Assembly: GCA_029202985.1 (NCBI GenBank)
Contig: CP119316.1
Location: 2,604,001-2,668,000 of the forward strand
Origin: Candidatus Andeanibacterium colombiense
Lineage (GTDB): Bacteria > Pseudomonadota > Alphaproteobacteria > Sphingomonadales > Sphingomonadaceae
Length of the DNA: 64,000 bases
Reading direction: 5' to 3'
Shown: piece by piece, positions 31,921 to 38,535 of the stretch
Numbering within the stretch: position 1 is the stretch's first letter
How the letters are laid out: each line of letters begins with the position of its first letter
The notes under the pieces: generated by a model
Seen by the model: the letters and a program-made list of their open reading frames with translations, nothing else
What the model was told of the DNA's origin: nothing
The model's database searches: none
Position numbers and translations under genes: made by a program

Positions 31921-32418
31921 TTACTTCTTGATGATCAGCGAAGCCGGGCGCTTGCGCGGCACCCATTCGCCCTTGCCGGGGAAGTTCTTCAGCACTTCGC
32001 CGTCCCACAGCCGCACGATCCGGCGCTGGAAGCGCCATTTGCCGTCGGCGCTCTTGACCGCGTGGTCGTCGTACCAGCCGGCGAAACGCAGCACCATTGG
32101 CGGCTCGCCTTCGCATTCGGTGACGAAGGCGAAGCTTTTCAGCTTCACCGAGCCGTCGTCTTGCGGAAAATACTTGATCTGGGTCACGTGGTGCTGGCGG
32201 CCCGGGAAGCCCGGCGCATTGGCATAATGCTTCATCAGCCCGCGGATGCTCTCGTGGCCTTCCCAGATGTCGGGTTCGTCGAACACTTCCTCGCTCATCA
32301 AGCAGTCTTCGGTGAAGCATTCGACCAATCCGTCGGCGTCGCCGGTGTCGAGTGCCCAGCTATAATCGGCGATCAGGTCCATCAGGCCCAGGCGGTCTTC
32401 GATCGGGATCGTGCTCAT
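31921..32418 (-). CDS. SnoaL-like protein
   Basis: 165 residues from ATG 32418, preceded by GGAGAGAGATTACC. The SnoaL_4 pattern is clear: 'DRLGLMDLIADYSWALDTGDADGLVECFTED' (in part), then 'GHESIRGLMKHYAN', 'VLRFAGWYDDHAVKSADGKWRFQRRIVRLWD' (in part). It has a basic end 'PRKRPASLIIKK'. Proteins with this 'GW Y.D......G.WRF..R' pattern include dehydratases, isomerases and oxygenase beta-like subunits. It diverges from the NmrA-like gene over 86 bp carrying TAACACTCGTTA. Confidence 0.82.
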   Translation of the reverse strand: MSTIPIEDRLGLMDLIADYSWALDTGDADGLVECFTEDCLMSEEVFDEPDIWEGHESIRGLMKHYANAPGFPGRQHHVTQIKYFPQDDGSVKLKSFAFVTECEGEPPMVLRFAGWYDDHAVKSADGKWRFQRRIVRLWDGEVLKNFPGKGEWVPRKRPASLIIKK

Positions 32419-32452
32419 GGTAATCTCTCTCCTCAATTTGTTGCCACAACCG

Positions 32453-32464
32453 TAACACTCGTTA
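32453..32464. promoter_or_regulatory. Palindromic operator TAACACTCGTTA
   Basis: TAAC-ACTC-GTTA within CGTAACACTCGTTATG, 34 bp upstream of the SnoaL-like start and 40 bp upstream of the NmrA-like start. Same class as the sites at 14587, 22552 and 27579; no adjacent regulator gene. Confidence 0.5.
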
Positions 32465-32504
32465 TGATTGCAGCCAAGCGGTCTGCATCCGCAAGGGAGA
32501 GGTT

Positions 32505-33419
32505 ATGGGCAAGATCATCGTGACCGGCGCGTCCGGTCAGTTCGGTAACGCGGCGGCGAAGCTGCTGCTCGAGACAGTTCCGGCGGAGGACCTGATCGTC
32601 CTGTCGCGCACGACCGACAAGCTCGCCGAGTTTGCCGAAGCCGGCGCCAGCGTCCACGCGGCCGATTTCGACGATCCCGCCAGCCTGCTCGCGGCGATGG
32701 CAGGCGGCGAGCGGATGCTGCTGATTTCGACCACCCGGGTCGGCACCCGGGTCCAGCAGCACACCAATGCGGTCGAGGCGGCGAAGGCCAACGGCGTGAA
32801 GCACGTCGTCTACACCTCGATCCTCGGCTGCGGGAAGCCGGGCAACCCCTCGGTCGAGCAGTTCGACCACCTCGCGACCGAGCGCATGATCGAGCAGTCC
32901 GGCCTTGCCTGGACCCATCTGCGCGACAGTCTCTATGCCGAAGCGGTCGCCACCGCGATGGCTATTCCGGCGCTGCAGGCCGGGCACAAGCCTGAGAACG
33001 CCGGCATGGGCCTGTGCCCGATCGTCAGCCGCGACGATTGCGTGGCGATCGCGGTCGGTGTGCTGACGCAGGAAGGGCATGAGAACAAGGCCTATGACGT
33101 GACCGGGCCCGAGCTGTGGGCGCTGCCCGATGCGATGGCGCTGGTGGCGCAGATGGCCGGCAAGCCGATCGAGATCGAGCCGGTCGATGACGAGGGCATG
33201 TATCGCTATTTCGATTCGCTTGGCGTTGCGCGCAAGGCGTCCGACGTCGTGCCCGATGGTCCGATTCCGTGGGCGAGCGAGGGCATGGTGACCTTCGGCC
33301 AGTCGATTCGCGAAGGCTTTATGGATGTCGTCTCGAACGACGTCGAACGCATCACCGGCCGGCCGCCGCGAACTTTGCGCTCGGTGCTAGAGCAGTACCA
33401 AGGGCTGTGGCCGGCATGA
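32505..33419 (+). CDS. NmrA/QorB-type NAD(P)-binding protein
   Basis: 304 residues from ATG 32505 with GGGAGAGGTT upstream. Atypical SDR fold: 'KIIVTGASGQFGNAAAKLLLE' (in part, nucleotide motif GASGQFG), then 'LSRTTDKLAEFAEAGASVHAADFDDP' (in part) and 'GVKHVVYTSILGCG'. There is no YxxxK pair in the usual place, as in NmrA-like quinone oxidoreductases (QorB) and redox sensors. It probably reduces a quinone or aromatic intermediate with NAD(P)H, or senses redox state. Its stop overlaps the ATG at 33416, and a strong stem-loop separates it from the likely start of the PQQ enzyme. Confidence 0.83.
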   Translation: MGKIIVTGASGQFGNAAAKLLLETVPAEDLIVLSRTTDKLAEFAEAGASVHAADFDDPASLLAAMAGGERMLLISTTRVGTRVQQHTNAVEAAKANGVKHVVYTSILGCGKPGNPSVEQFDHLATERMIEQSGLAWTHLRDSLYAEAVATAMAIPALQAGHKPENAGMGLCPIVSRDDCVAIAVGVLTQEGHENKAYDVTGPELWALPDAMALVAQMAGKPIEIEPVDDEGMYRYFDSLGVARKASDVVPDGPIPWASEGMVTFGQSIREGFMDVVSNDVERITGRPPRTLRSVLEQYQGLWPA

Positions 33420-33447
33420 GGATCGCCGATCGGCTTTTTTCCCGAAG

Positions 33448-33514
33448 AAAGGCAACCCTCATACGCAGACTTGGTCCGCAAGGACCTAATCGCAGTTGGA
33501 TGAGGGCTGCCTTT
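33448..33514 (+). promoter_or_regulatory. Long stem-loop enclosing the likely start codon of the PQQ dehydrogenase
   Basis: AAAGGCAACCCTCAT (33448-33462) is complementary to ATGAGGGCTGCCTTT (33500-33514) with one G-T wobble or mismatch. Inside, GGTCC (33473-33477) and GGACC (33482-33486) close a GCAA tetraloop of the GNRA class. The ATG at 33500 is the first triplet of the 3' arm, so the structure would mask translation start in the mRNA. Confidence 0.65.
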
Positions 33515-35695
33515 GTTGGGCTGCTCGCGCTTGCCGCCTGCTCCAAGGGCTATGAGCCGCCCAAGGTCGACACTTCGGTCTATGGCGCGGGCGACAATTG
33601 GGACAATCCCGGCGGCGACTGGGCAGGCAGCCATTTTTCGCGCCTGGGCGACATCACCAAGGACAATGCTGGCCAGCTCGGCCTCGCATGGCAATACGAC
33701 CTCGGCACCGCGCGGGTACAGGAATCGACCCCGGTGGTGATCGATGGGGTGATGTATGCCTCGGGCAATCTCGGCCGGGTCTATGCGCTCGATGCGGCGA
33801 GCGGGAAGCCCTTGTGGACCTTCACCCCGAAGGTCGACATGCAGGCGAACCGCGCGGCCTGCTGCGATCAGGCCAATCGCGGCGTGCAGGTGACGGACGG
33901 CAAAATCTTCGTCGGCGCGCTCGACGGGGTGCTCTACGCGCTCGATGCGAAGACCGGCGCGGTCGACTGGCAAGTCGACACGATCGCCGATCACAAGCGC
34001 GGCTACACGATCAGCGGCGCGCCCGAGATCGCCGGCGATCTGGTGGTGATCGGCAATGCCGGCGCCGAATACGATACGCGCGGCTACGTCACCGCCTATG
34101 ACCTGCGCACCGGCAAGCAGGCCTGGCGCTTCTACACCATCCCGCACGATCCGGCGGACGGTCCCCAGGAAACGCCGGAGCTCGAAGCCGCGCTGAAGAC
34201 CTGGGATCCGAAAAGCCGCTGGGATATCGGCGGCGGCGGCACCGCGTGGGATGCGATCAATTACGATCCGCAGTTCGACCAGGTGCTGATCGGGGCGGGC
34301 AATGGCGGCCCCTATCCGATCTCCAACCGCTCGCCCCGCGGCGGCGACAATCTCTATCTCGATTCGGTCATCGCGGTCGACCGCAAGACCGGCAAGATGA
34401 AGTGGTATTACCAGGAAACCCCGCAGGACAGCTGGGACCTGACCGCGACCCAGCCGATGATGCTGGCCGACATGACTGTCGGGGGCAAAAAGCGCCCGGT
34501 GCTGCTCCATGCGCCGAAGAACGGCTTCTTCTACGTGCTCGACCGCGAGACCGGCAAGCCGCTCGCCGCCAATGCGATCGTGCGGACCAGCTGGGCCGAC
34601 AAGGTCGATCTCACCACCGGCAAGCCGCATCTGACGCCGGAGTTCGGCGATTACGGCAAGGGGCCGAAGATCGTGTTTCCCTCCAGCACCGGCGCGCGCA
34701 ACTGGCACCCGGCGGCGTTCGATCCGACCCGCGGGCTGTATTTCGCCTCGGTGGTCGACATGGGGAATTTGATGTTCATTCCGCCCGGGCAGGAACGCCC
34801 GGCGCACAAGCCCTATAATATGAATGCGTCGGCCGCGCTGATCTTCACTGAGGATTTGCAGGCCGCGATGCCCACGCTGCCGCCCGCGATGCAGCAGGCG
34901 ATCATGAAGCTGCCGCAATGGCAGTGGGTGAAGGACAATCCGGCGAGCTCGGAAATGCGCGCGATCGATCCGCTCACCGGCAAGACCAAGTGGGCCGCGC
35001 CGCGGGACGGCTACCAGGATCGCGGCGGGGTGCTCGCGACCCAGTCCGGCCTGGTCATCTACGGCACGGTCTCGGGCAAATTACTCGTGCGCGATTCGGA
35101 TACGGGCAAATTGCTCGCCTCGATCGACACCGGCTCCTCGATGCTCGCCGCGCCGATGACCTACCGGGTCAACGGCGTACAATATGTCGCGGTGCAGGCC
35201 GGGTGGGGCGGCGGCGGGTGGGGCTTCGTCCCCGCCTATGCCGCGGCGTACAACAAGGGCAATGCGAACCGGCTGCTGGTGTTCAGGATCGGCGGCGGCA
35301 AGGTGCCGATCCCGGCCGATCTCCCCCCGCTGCAGCCCGCGCCCGAACCGCCCGCGCAATTGCCCGGGGTGACGCCGCAGACGATCGCGCTGGGTTCGGC
35401 CCTGTTCACCGCGAATTGCTCGCTGTGCCATTCGAACCAGCCGCGCGCGCCGCTGCCGGATCTGCGCCGGCTCGACAAGGGCATCCACGCTGCGTTCGAC
35501 CAGATCGTGCTGAAGGGCCTGCTGGTCCAGGGCGGCATGCCGCGCTGGGATGACACGCTGAAGCCCGACGAGGTCAAGGCGATCCACGCCTTCCTGATCG
35601 ATGAGCAGGGCAAGGTCCGCAAACGCGAACTGGCGCTGAAAGCGGCCGGCAAGCCGCTCGATTCCCGCACCCTCACTATTCTGTCCAGCTTCTAG
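33500..35695 (+). CDS. PQQ-dependent quinohaemoprotein alcohol dehydrogenase with C-terminal cytochrome c
   Basis: 731 residues from ATG 33500, which opens a lipoprotein signal ('MRAAFVGLLALAACSKGYEP', lipobox LAAC). ATG 33416, overlapping the previous stop, would add 28 residues. The eight-bladed PQQ propeller shows repeated 'YALDAASGKPLWTF'-like blades, the vicinal Cys pair ('RAACCDQANRGV') that contacts PQQ, and 'TPQDSWDLTATQPMMLAD'. The C-terminal domain carries haem motif 'CSLCHSNQP' and axial Met in 'GGMPRWDD'. It is a type II (quinohaemoprotein) alcohol dehydrogenase in the periplasm, oxidising alcohols and passing electrons to the respiratory chain. Substrate unknown; an aromatic or polyglycol alcohol fits the context. 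Confidence 0.86.
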   Translation: MRAAFVGLLALAACSKGYEPPKVDTSVYGAGDNWDNPGGDWAGSHFSRLGDITKDNAGQLGLAWQYDLGTARVQESTPVVIDGVMYASGNLGRVYALDAASGKPLWTFTPKVDMQANRAACCDQANRGVQVTDGKIFVGALDGVLYALDAKTGAVDWQVDTIADHKRGYTISGAPEIAGDLVVIGNAGAEYDTRGYVTAYDLRTGKQAWRFYTIPHDPADGPQETPELEAALKTWDPKSRWDIGGGGTAWDAINYDPQFDQVLIGAGNGGPYPISNRSPRGGDNLYLDSVIAVDRKTGKMKWYYQETPQDSWDLTATQPMMLADMTVGGKKRPVLLHAPKNGFFYVLDRETGKPLAANAIVRTSWADKVDLTTGKPHLTPEFGDYGKGPKIVFPSSTGARNWHPAAFDPTRGLYFASVVDMGNLMFIPPGQERPAHKPYNMNASAALIFTEDLQAAMPTLPPAMQQAIMKLPQWQWVKDNPASSEMRAIDPLTGKTKWAAPRDGYQDRGGVLATQSGLVIYGTVSGKLLVRDSDTGKLLASIDTGSSMLAAPMTYRVNGVQYVAVQAGWGGGGWGFVPAYAAAYNKGNANRLLVFRIGGGKVPIPADLPPLQPAPEPPAQLPGVTPQTIALGSALFTANCSLCHSNQPRAPLPDLRRLDKGIHAAFDQIVLKGLLVQGGMPRWDDTLKPDEVKAIHAFLIDEQGKVRKRELALKAAGKPLDSRTLTILSSF

Positions 35696-35712
35696 GCTTC
35701 GTTTTATGCTAT

Positions 35713-35800
35713 TCGTCATTGCGAGCGAAGCGAAGCAATCCAGGGCGAATTGCCTGACGCTCTGGATTGCCACGGCGACTGCGTCGCCTCGCAATGACGA
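35713..35800. repeat. Palindromic dispersed repeat, copy B
   Basis: TCGTCATTGCGAGCGAAGCG...GCAATCCAG...CTGGATTGC...CCTCGCAATGACGA: the two ends are reverse complements, giving a long hairpin. It lies between the PQQ gene and the aldehyde dehydrogenase gene, whose AAGGAG ribosome site begins only 6 bp after the repeat. Confidence 0.87.
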
Positions 35801-35817
35801 GAAATAAGGAGAGTACC

Positions 35818-37290
35818 ATGGTCCCCGAAGGTGTTTCCGTCCGCAATCCCGACAAATTGTTCATCGGCGGCCAGTGGGTCGCCGCGAAGTCGGGCAAGAC
35901 GATCGAGATCGTCAACCCGAACAGCGAGGAAGTCGTCGCGCGGGTAGCCGAGGCGGGCAGCGAGGACATGGACCTTGCCGTCGCCGCCGCGCGCGAGGCG
36001 TTCGACAAGGGCCCGTGGCCGACCACTTCGCCGGCCGAGCGCGGCGCGGCGCTGAACCGGATGATCGACCTGCTCGAACCCCGGATCCCCGAACTCGCCG
36101 CGGCCTGGACCGCGCAGGTCGGCGGGCTCGCCAGCTTCGCCCCGATGATGCACGGCGGCTCGCTCGCCGCGCTGCGCGGGATCGCGGCACTCGGCGAAAG
36201 CTTCGACTGGGTCTCGGCCAAGAAGGGCCAGGGCGTCGATACGGTGATCCTCGCGCGCGAGCCGGTCGGCGTGGTCGCCGGCATCGCGCCGTGGAACGCG
36301 CCCTTTGGGATCATGGCGAACAAGGTGTTCTACTCGCTGGTCGCCGGCTGCACGATCGTGATGAAGCCTTCGCCGGAAACTCCGCTCGAAGCCTATATCA
36401 TCGCCGAAGCGGCCGAAGCGGCGGGCATCCCGGCGGGCGTGGTCAACCTCGTTACCGGCGAGCGTGAGGCTTCCGACCACCTGGTCCACAACGAGGGGAT
36501 CGACAAGGTCAGCTTCACCGGCTCGACCGCTGCGGGCAAGCGCATCGCCGAAGTCTGCGCCAGCCGCGTCGCGCGCTGCAGCCTCGAACTCGGCGGCAAG
36601 TCGGCCGCGATCGTTCGCGACGATTTCCCGATCGAGGTCGCCGCGCAGATCCTCGGCAACACCATCACCGTGATGAGCGGGCAGGTCTGCGCGATGCTCA
36701 GCCGCGCGGTCGTCTCCAAGCACCGTCACGACGAGCTCGCCCAGGCGATCAAGGGCGTGATGGAAGGGATCAAGATCGGCAACAGCGAAGATCCGGAAAC
36801 CCAGCTCGGGCCGCTCGCGATGAAGCGCCAGCTCGAACGGGTCGAGATGTATATCGAGGAAGGCAAGAAGAGCGGCGCGGATCTCGTCACCGGCGGCAGC
36901 CGCCCCGCGCATCTGAACAAGGGTTACTTCATCGAGCCGACCCTGTTCGCCAATGTCGACAACACCAGTCGCATCGCACAGGAGGAAATCTTCGGACCCG
37001 TCCTGTGCCTGATCCCGGCCGAGGATGAGGAAGACGCGATCCGCATCGCGAACGAAAGCAATTTCGGCCTCAACGGCTCGGTTCTGACCACCGACGTGCA
37101 GGCGGCCTATGACATCAGCCGCAAGGTACGCACCGGGGTGATGGGCCAGAACGGCATGCGGATGGAGTTCTCGGCACCGTTTGGCGGCTTCAAGCAGTCG
37201 GGTATCGGCCGCGAAGGCGGCGAGGAGGGCCTGTGGCCTTACGTCGAGACGAAGACGGTTCTGCTTGACGGGACGCCCGCTACCCTCTGA
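35818..37290 (+). CDS. NAD(P)-dependent aldehyde dehydrogenase
   Basis: 490 residues from ATG 35818, preceded by AAGGAGAGTACC. Signature residues are present: 'GIAPWNAPFGIMANK', Lys in 'IVMKPSPETP', 'SFTGSTAAGKRI', general base Glu257 in 'LELGGKSAAI', nucleophile Cys291 in 'SGQVCAML', and 'EEIFGPVLCLIP'. It would oxidise an aldehyde to the acid in the cytoplasm. Upstream oxidases and the carotenoid oxygenase should generate aromatic aldehydes, so a vanillin- or coniferyl-aldehyde-type substrate is reasonable but unproven. A strong terminator follows. Confidence 0.9.
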   Translation: MVPEGVSVRNPDKLFIGGQWVAAKSGKTIEIVNPNSEEVVARVAEAGSEDMDLAVAAAREAFDKGPWPTTSPAERGAALNRMIDLLEPRIPELAAAWTAQVGGLASFAPMMHGGSLAALRGIAALGESFDWVSAKKGQGVDTVILAREPVGVVAGIAPWNAPFGIMANKVFYSLVAGCTIVMKPSPETPLEAYIIAEAAEAAGIPAGVVNLVTGEREASDHLVHNEGIDKVSFTGSTAAGKRIAEVCASRVARCSLELGGKSAAIVRDDFPIEVAAQILGNTITVMSGQVCAMLSRAVVSKHRHDELAQAIKGVMEGIKIGNSEDPETQLGPLAMKRQLERVEMYIEEGKKSGADLVTGGSRPAHLNKGYFIEPTLFANVDNTSRIAQEEIFGPVLCLIPAEDEEDAIRIANESNFGLNGSVLTTDVQAAYDISRKVRTGVMGQNGMRMEFSAPFGGFKQSGIGREGGEEGLWPYVETKTVLLDGTPATL

Positions 37291-37312
37291 AATGGCGGCA
37301 TCGAATAATGGG

Positions 37313-37341
37313 AGCCCCCGGCAGTGCCCGGGGGCTTTCCC
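37313..37341 (+). terminator. Terminator after the aldehyde dehydrogenase
   Basis: AGCCCCCGG (37313-37321) pairs with CCGGGGGCT in the segment up to 37336, followed by TTCCCTT. The GC-rich stem is strong, though the T-run is short. Confidence 0.65.
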
Positions 37342-37378
37342 TTGAGCAGAGGGCCCTTGAATAAAGGGTGGGGAAAAG

Positions 37379-37804
37379 ATGCCGATCTTCACGATCACTT
37401 ACGATCTGCGCGCGCAGGGCAAGAAGTTCGATTACAATCCTTTTGCCGAGGAATTGCGCAAGCAGCGCTGCTTCCAGATTCAGAATTCGACCTGGCTGGG
37501 CAGCTTCGCGAACAACGCGACCCAGGTCCACAACCACTTCAAGAAGCTGCTCGACAGCTCGGACAGCCTGCTGGTGTCCGAGCTGTTCCAGCATTTCTGC
37601 TACACCGGCGGCGCGAAGAACGTGACGCGCTGGCTGGAAGCGAACAAGCCGACCCCGCTGCCGGGCGCGAAGCCCGAAGATACCCTGGAGGCCGGGATTG
37701 CGCGGGCGAGGGCGGAGCAGGCACCGGTGAAGGCGGCCGCGAAGAAGCCCGAGGCTGCGGCGAAGAGGCCTGCCGCCAAGAAAGCCGCAGCGAAGAAGGC
37801 TTAG
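37379..37804 (+). CDS. Cas2/SinR-like ferredoxin-fold protein with a lysine/alanine-rich tail
   Basis: 141 residues from ATG 37379. The first 90 or so residues ('MPIFTITYDLRAQGKKFDY', 'STWLGSFANNATQVHNHFKK', 'LLDSSDSLLVSELF') have the beta-alpha-beta pattern of small Cas2-like proteins, the SinR/VapD type: an opening strand ending 'YDLR', a central 'STWL', and 'D..D.L.V'. No cas1 or repeat array lies nearby, so it is not part of a CRISPR locus. The C-terminal 45 residues are built from 'AAKKPEAAAKRPAAKKAAAKKA'-like repeats (shorter pieces), resembling histone H1/AlgP tails that bind DNA or RNA. The role is unknown; nucleic-acid binding is inferred. Confidence 0.7.
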   Translation: MPIFTITYDLRAQGKKFDYNPFAEELRKQRCFQIQNSTWLGSFANNATQVHNHFKKLLDSSDSLLVSELFQHFCYTGGAKNVTRWLEANKPTPLPGAKPEDTLEAGIARARAEQAPVKAAAKKPEAAAKRPAAKKAAAKKA

Positions 37805-37812
37805 TAAGGTCT

Positions 37813-37900
37813 TCGTCATTGCGAGCGCAGCGAAGCAATCCAGAGCGTCACGCAATACGCACTGGATTGCCGCGGGACCTCCGGTCCCTCGCAATGACGA
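37813..37900. repeat. Palindromic dispersed repeat, copy C
   Basis: TCGTCATTGCGAGCGCAGCG...GCAATCCAGAGCGTCACG...CTGGATTGCCGCGGGACC...CCTCGCAATGACGA. It fills the gap between the convergent Cas2-like and SnoaL-like genes, ending 2 bp before the SnoaL stop codon; it may act as a bidirectional terminator. Confidence 0.87.
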
Positions 37901-37902
37901 TA

Positions 37903-38430
37903 TTATAGTTTCTTGTCGTTCGGATCGATCTTCGCGTCGGACTTCAGCATCGGGTCCCAGTGCTCGACGATCTTGCCGTTCTCGATCCGGTAGAGATCGA
38001 ACCAGCTCGAATAATAGGTTTCGCCCTTTGCGTCCTTCTCCGGGCGGACGAAGGCGGTGGTGACGTAGTCGCCCTCGGCCAGCAGATTGATCAGCGGCAG
38101 GTCGAGCACCGGCTTGATTTCCCGCTCGGGCCGGGTCGCCTTGATGTAATCGACGATGCCCGCGAGCCCCTGCCCGGCATTCGGATTGTGCTGGACATAG
38201 CCCTCGGCGATGAACTCGTGCGCGCGACCCGACAGGCCGGCCTGCAGCACGATCCGGTACATGTCGTAAACCAGCCGCTTGTTCGCCGCGAGCTTGGGAT
38301 CGTCGCTTTTCAGCAGGGCTGCCTGATCCTGTGCCACTACCGGTGCGGGTGCCGTCATTGCCTTATTCTCCTCCGCTGCGGCGGCGCTGCCGATCGTCAT
38401 CATCAAAACCGCCAGGATCGCCGCACGCAT
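37903..38430 (-). CDS. Exported SnoaL-like protein
   Basis: 175 residues from ATG 38430. The signal peptide is 'MRAAILAVLMMTIGSAAAA', which is rare for this normally cytoplasmic fold. The mature domain has the SnoaL signature: 'GRAHEFIAEGYVQHNPNAGQG', 'TTAFVRPEKDAKGETYYSSWFDLYR' (in part) and 'IENGKIVEHWDPML'. It is related to the cytoplasmic protein at 16260-16649 through the 'YIQHN'/'YVQHN' and 'EHWD' motifs. Related 'SnoaL-like polyketide cyclase' proteins are frequent in proteobacteria without assigned reaction. It diverges from the TonB receptor gene at 38536, suggesting a periplasmic step on an imported compound. Confidence 0.82.
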   Translation of the reverse strand: MRAAILAVLMMTIGSAAAAEENKAMTAPAPVVAQDQAALLKSDDPKLAANKRLVYDMYRIVLQAGLSGRAHEFIAEGYVQHNPNAGQGLAGIVDYIKATRPEREIKPVLDLPLINLLAEGDYVTTAFVRPEKDAKGETYYSSWFDLYRIENGKIVEHWDPMLKSDAKIDPNDKKL

Positions 38431-38535
38431 CGTTTCTCTCCAGTTTTATTTCCCCTGCCAGAGGGATAGTGACGCGGCAAGCAAGGCGCGCTAAAGAGCG
38501 CCCAGTTTGACTTTGTCTGAAATGGAAAAACGATA

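Noticed and set aside
37379..37804. Possible CRISPR-associated cas2 gene
   Set aside because: No cas1, effector genes or repeat array nearby, and the tail is unlike Cas2; treated as an orphan Cas2-like fold.
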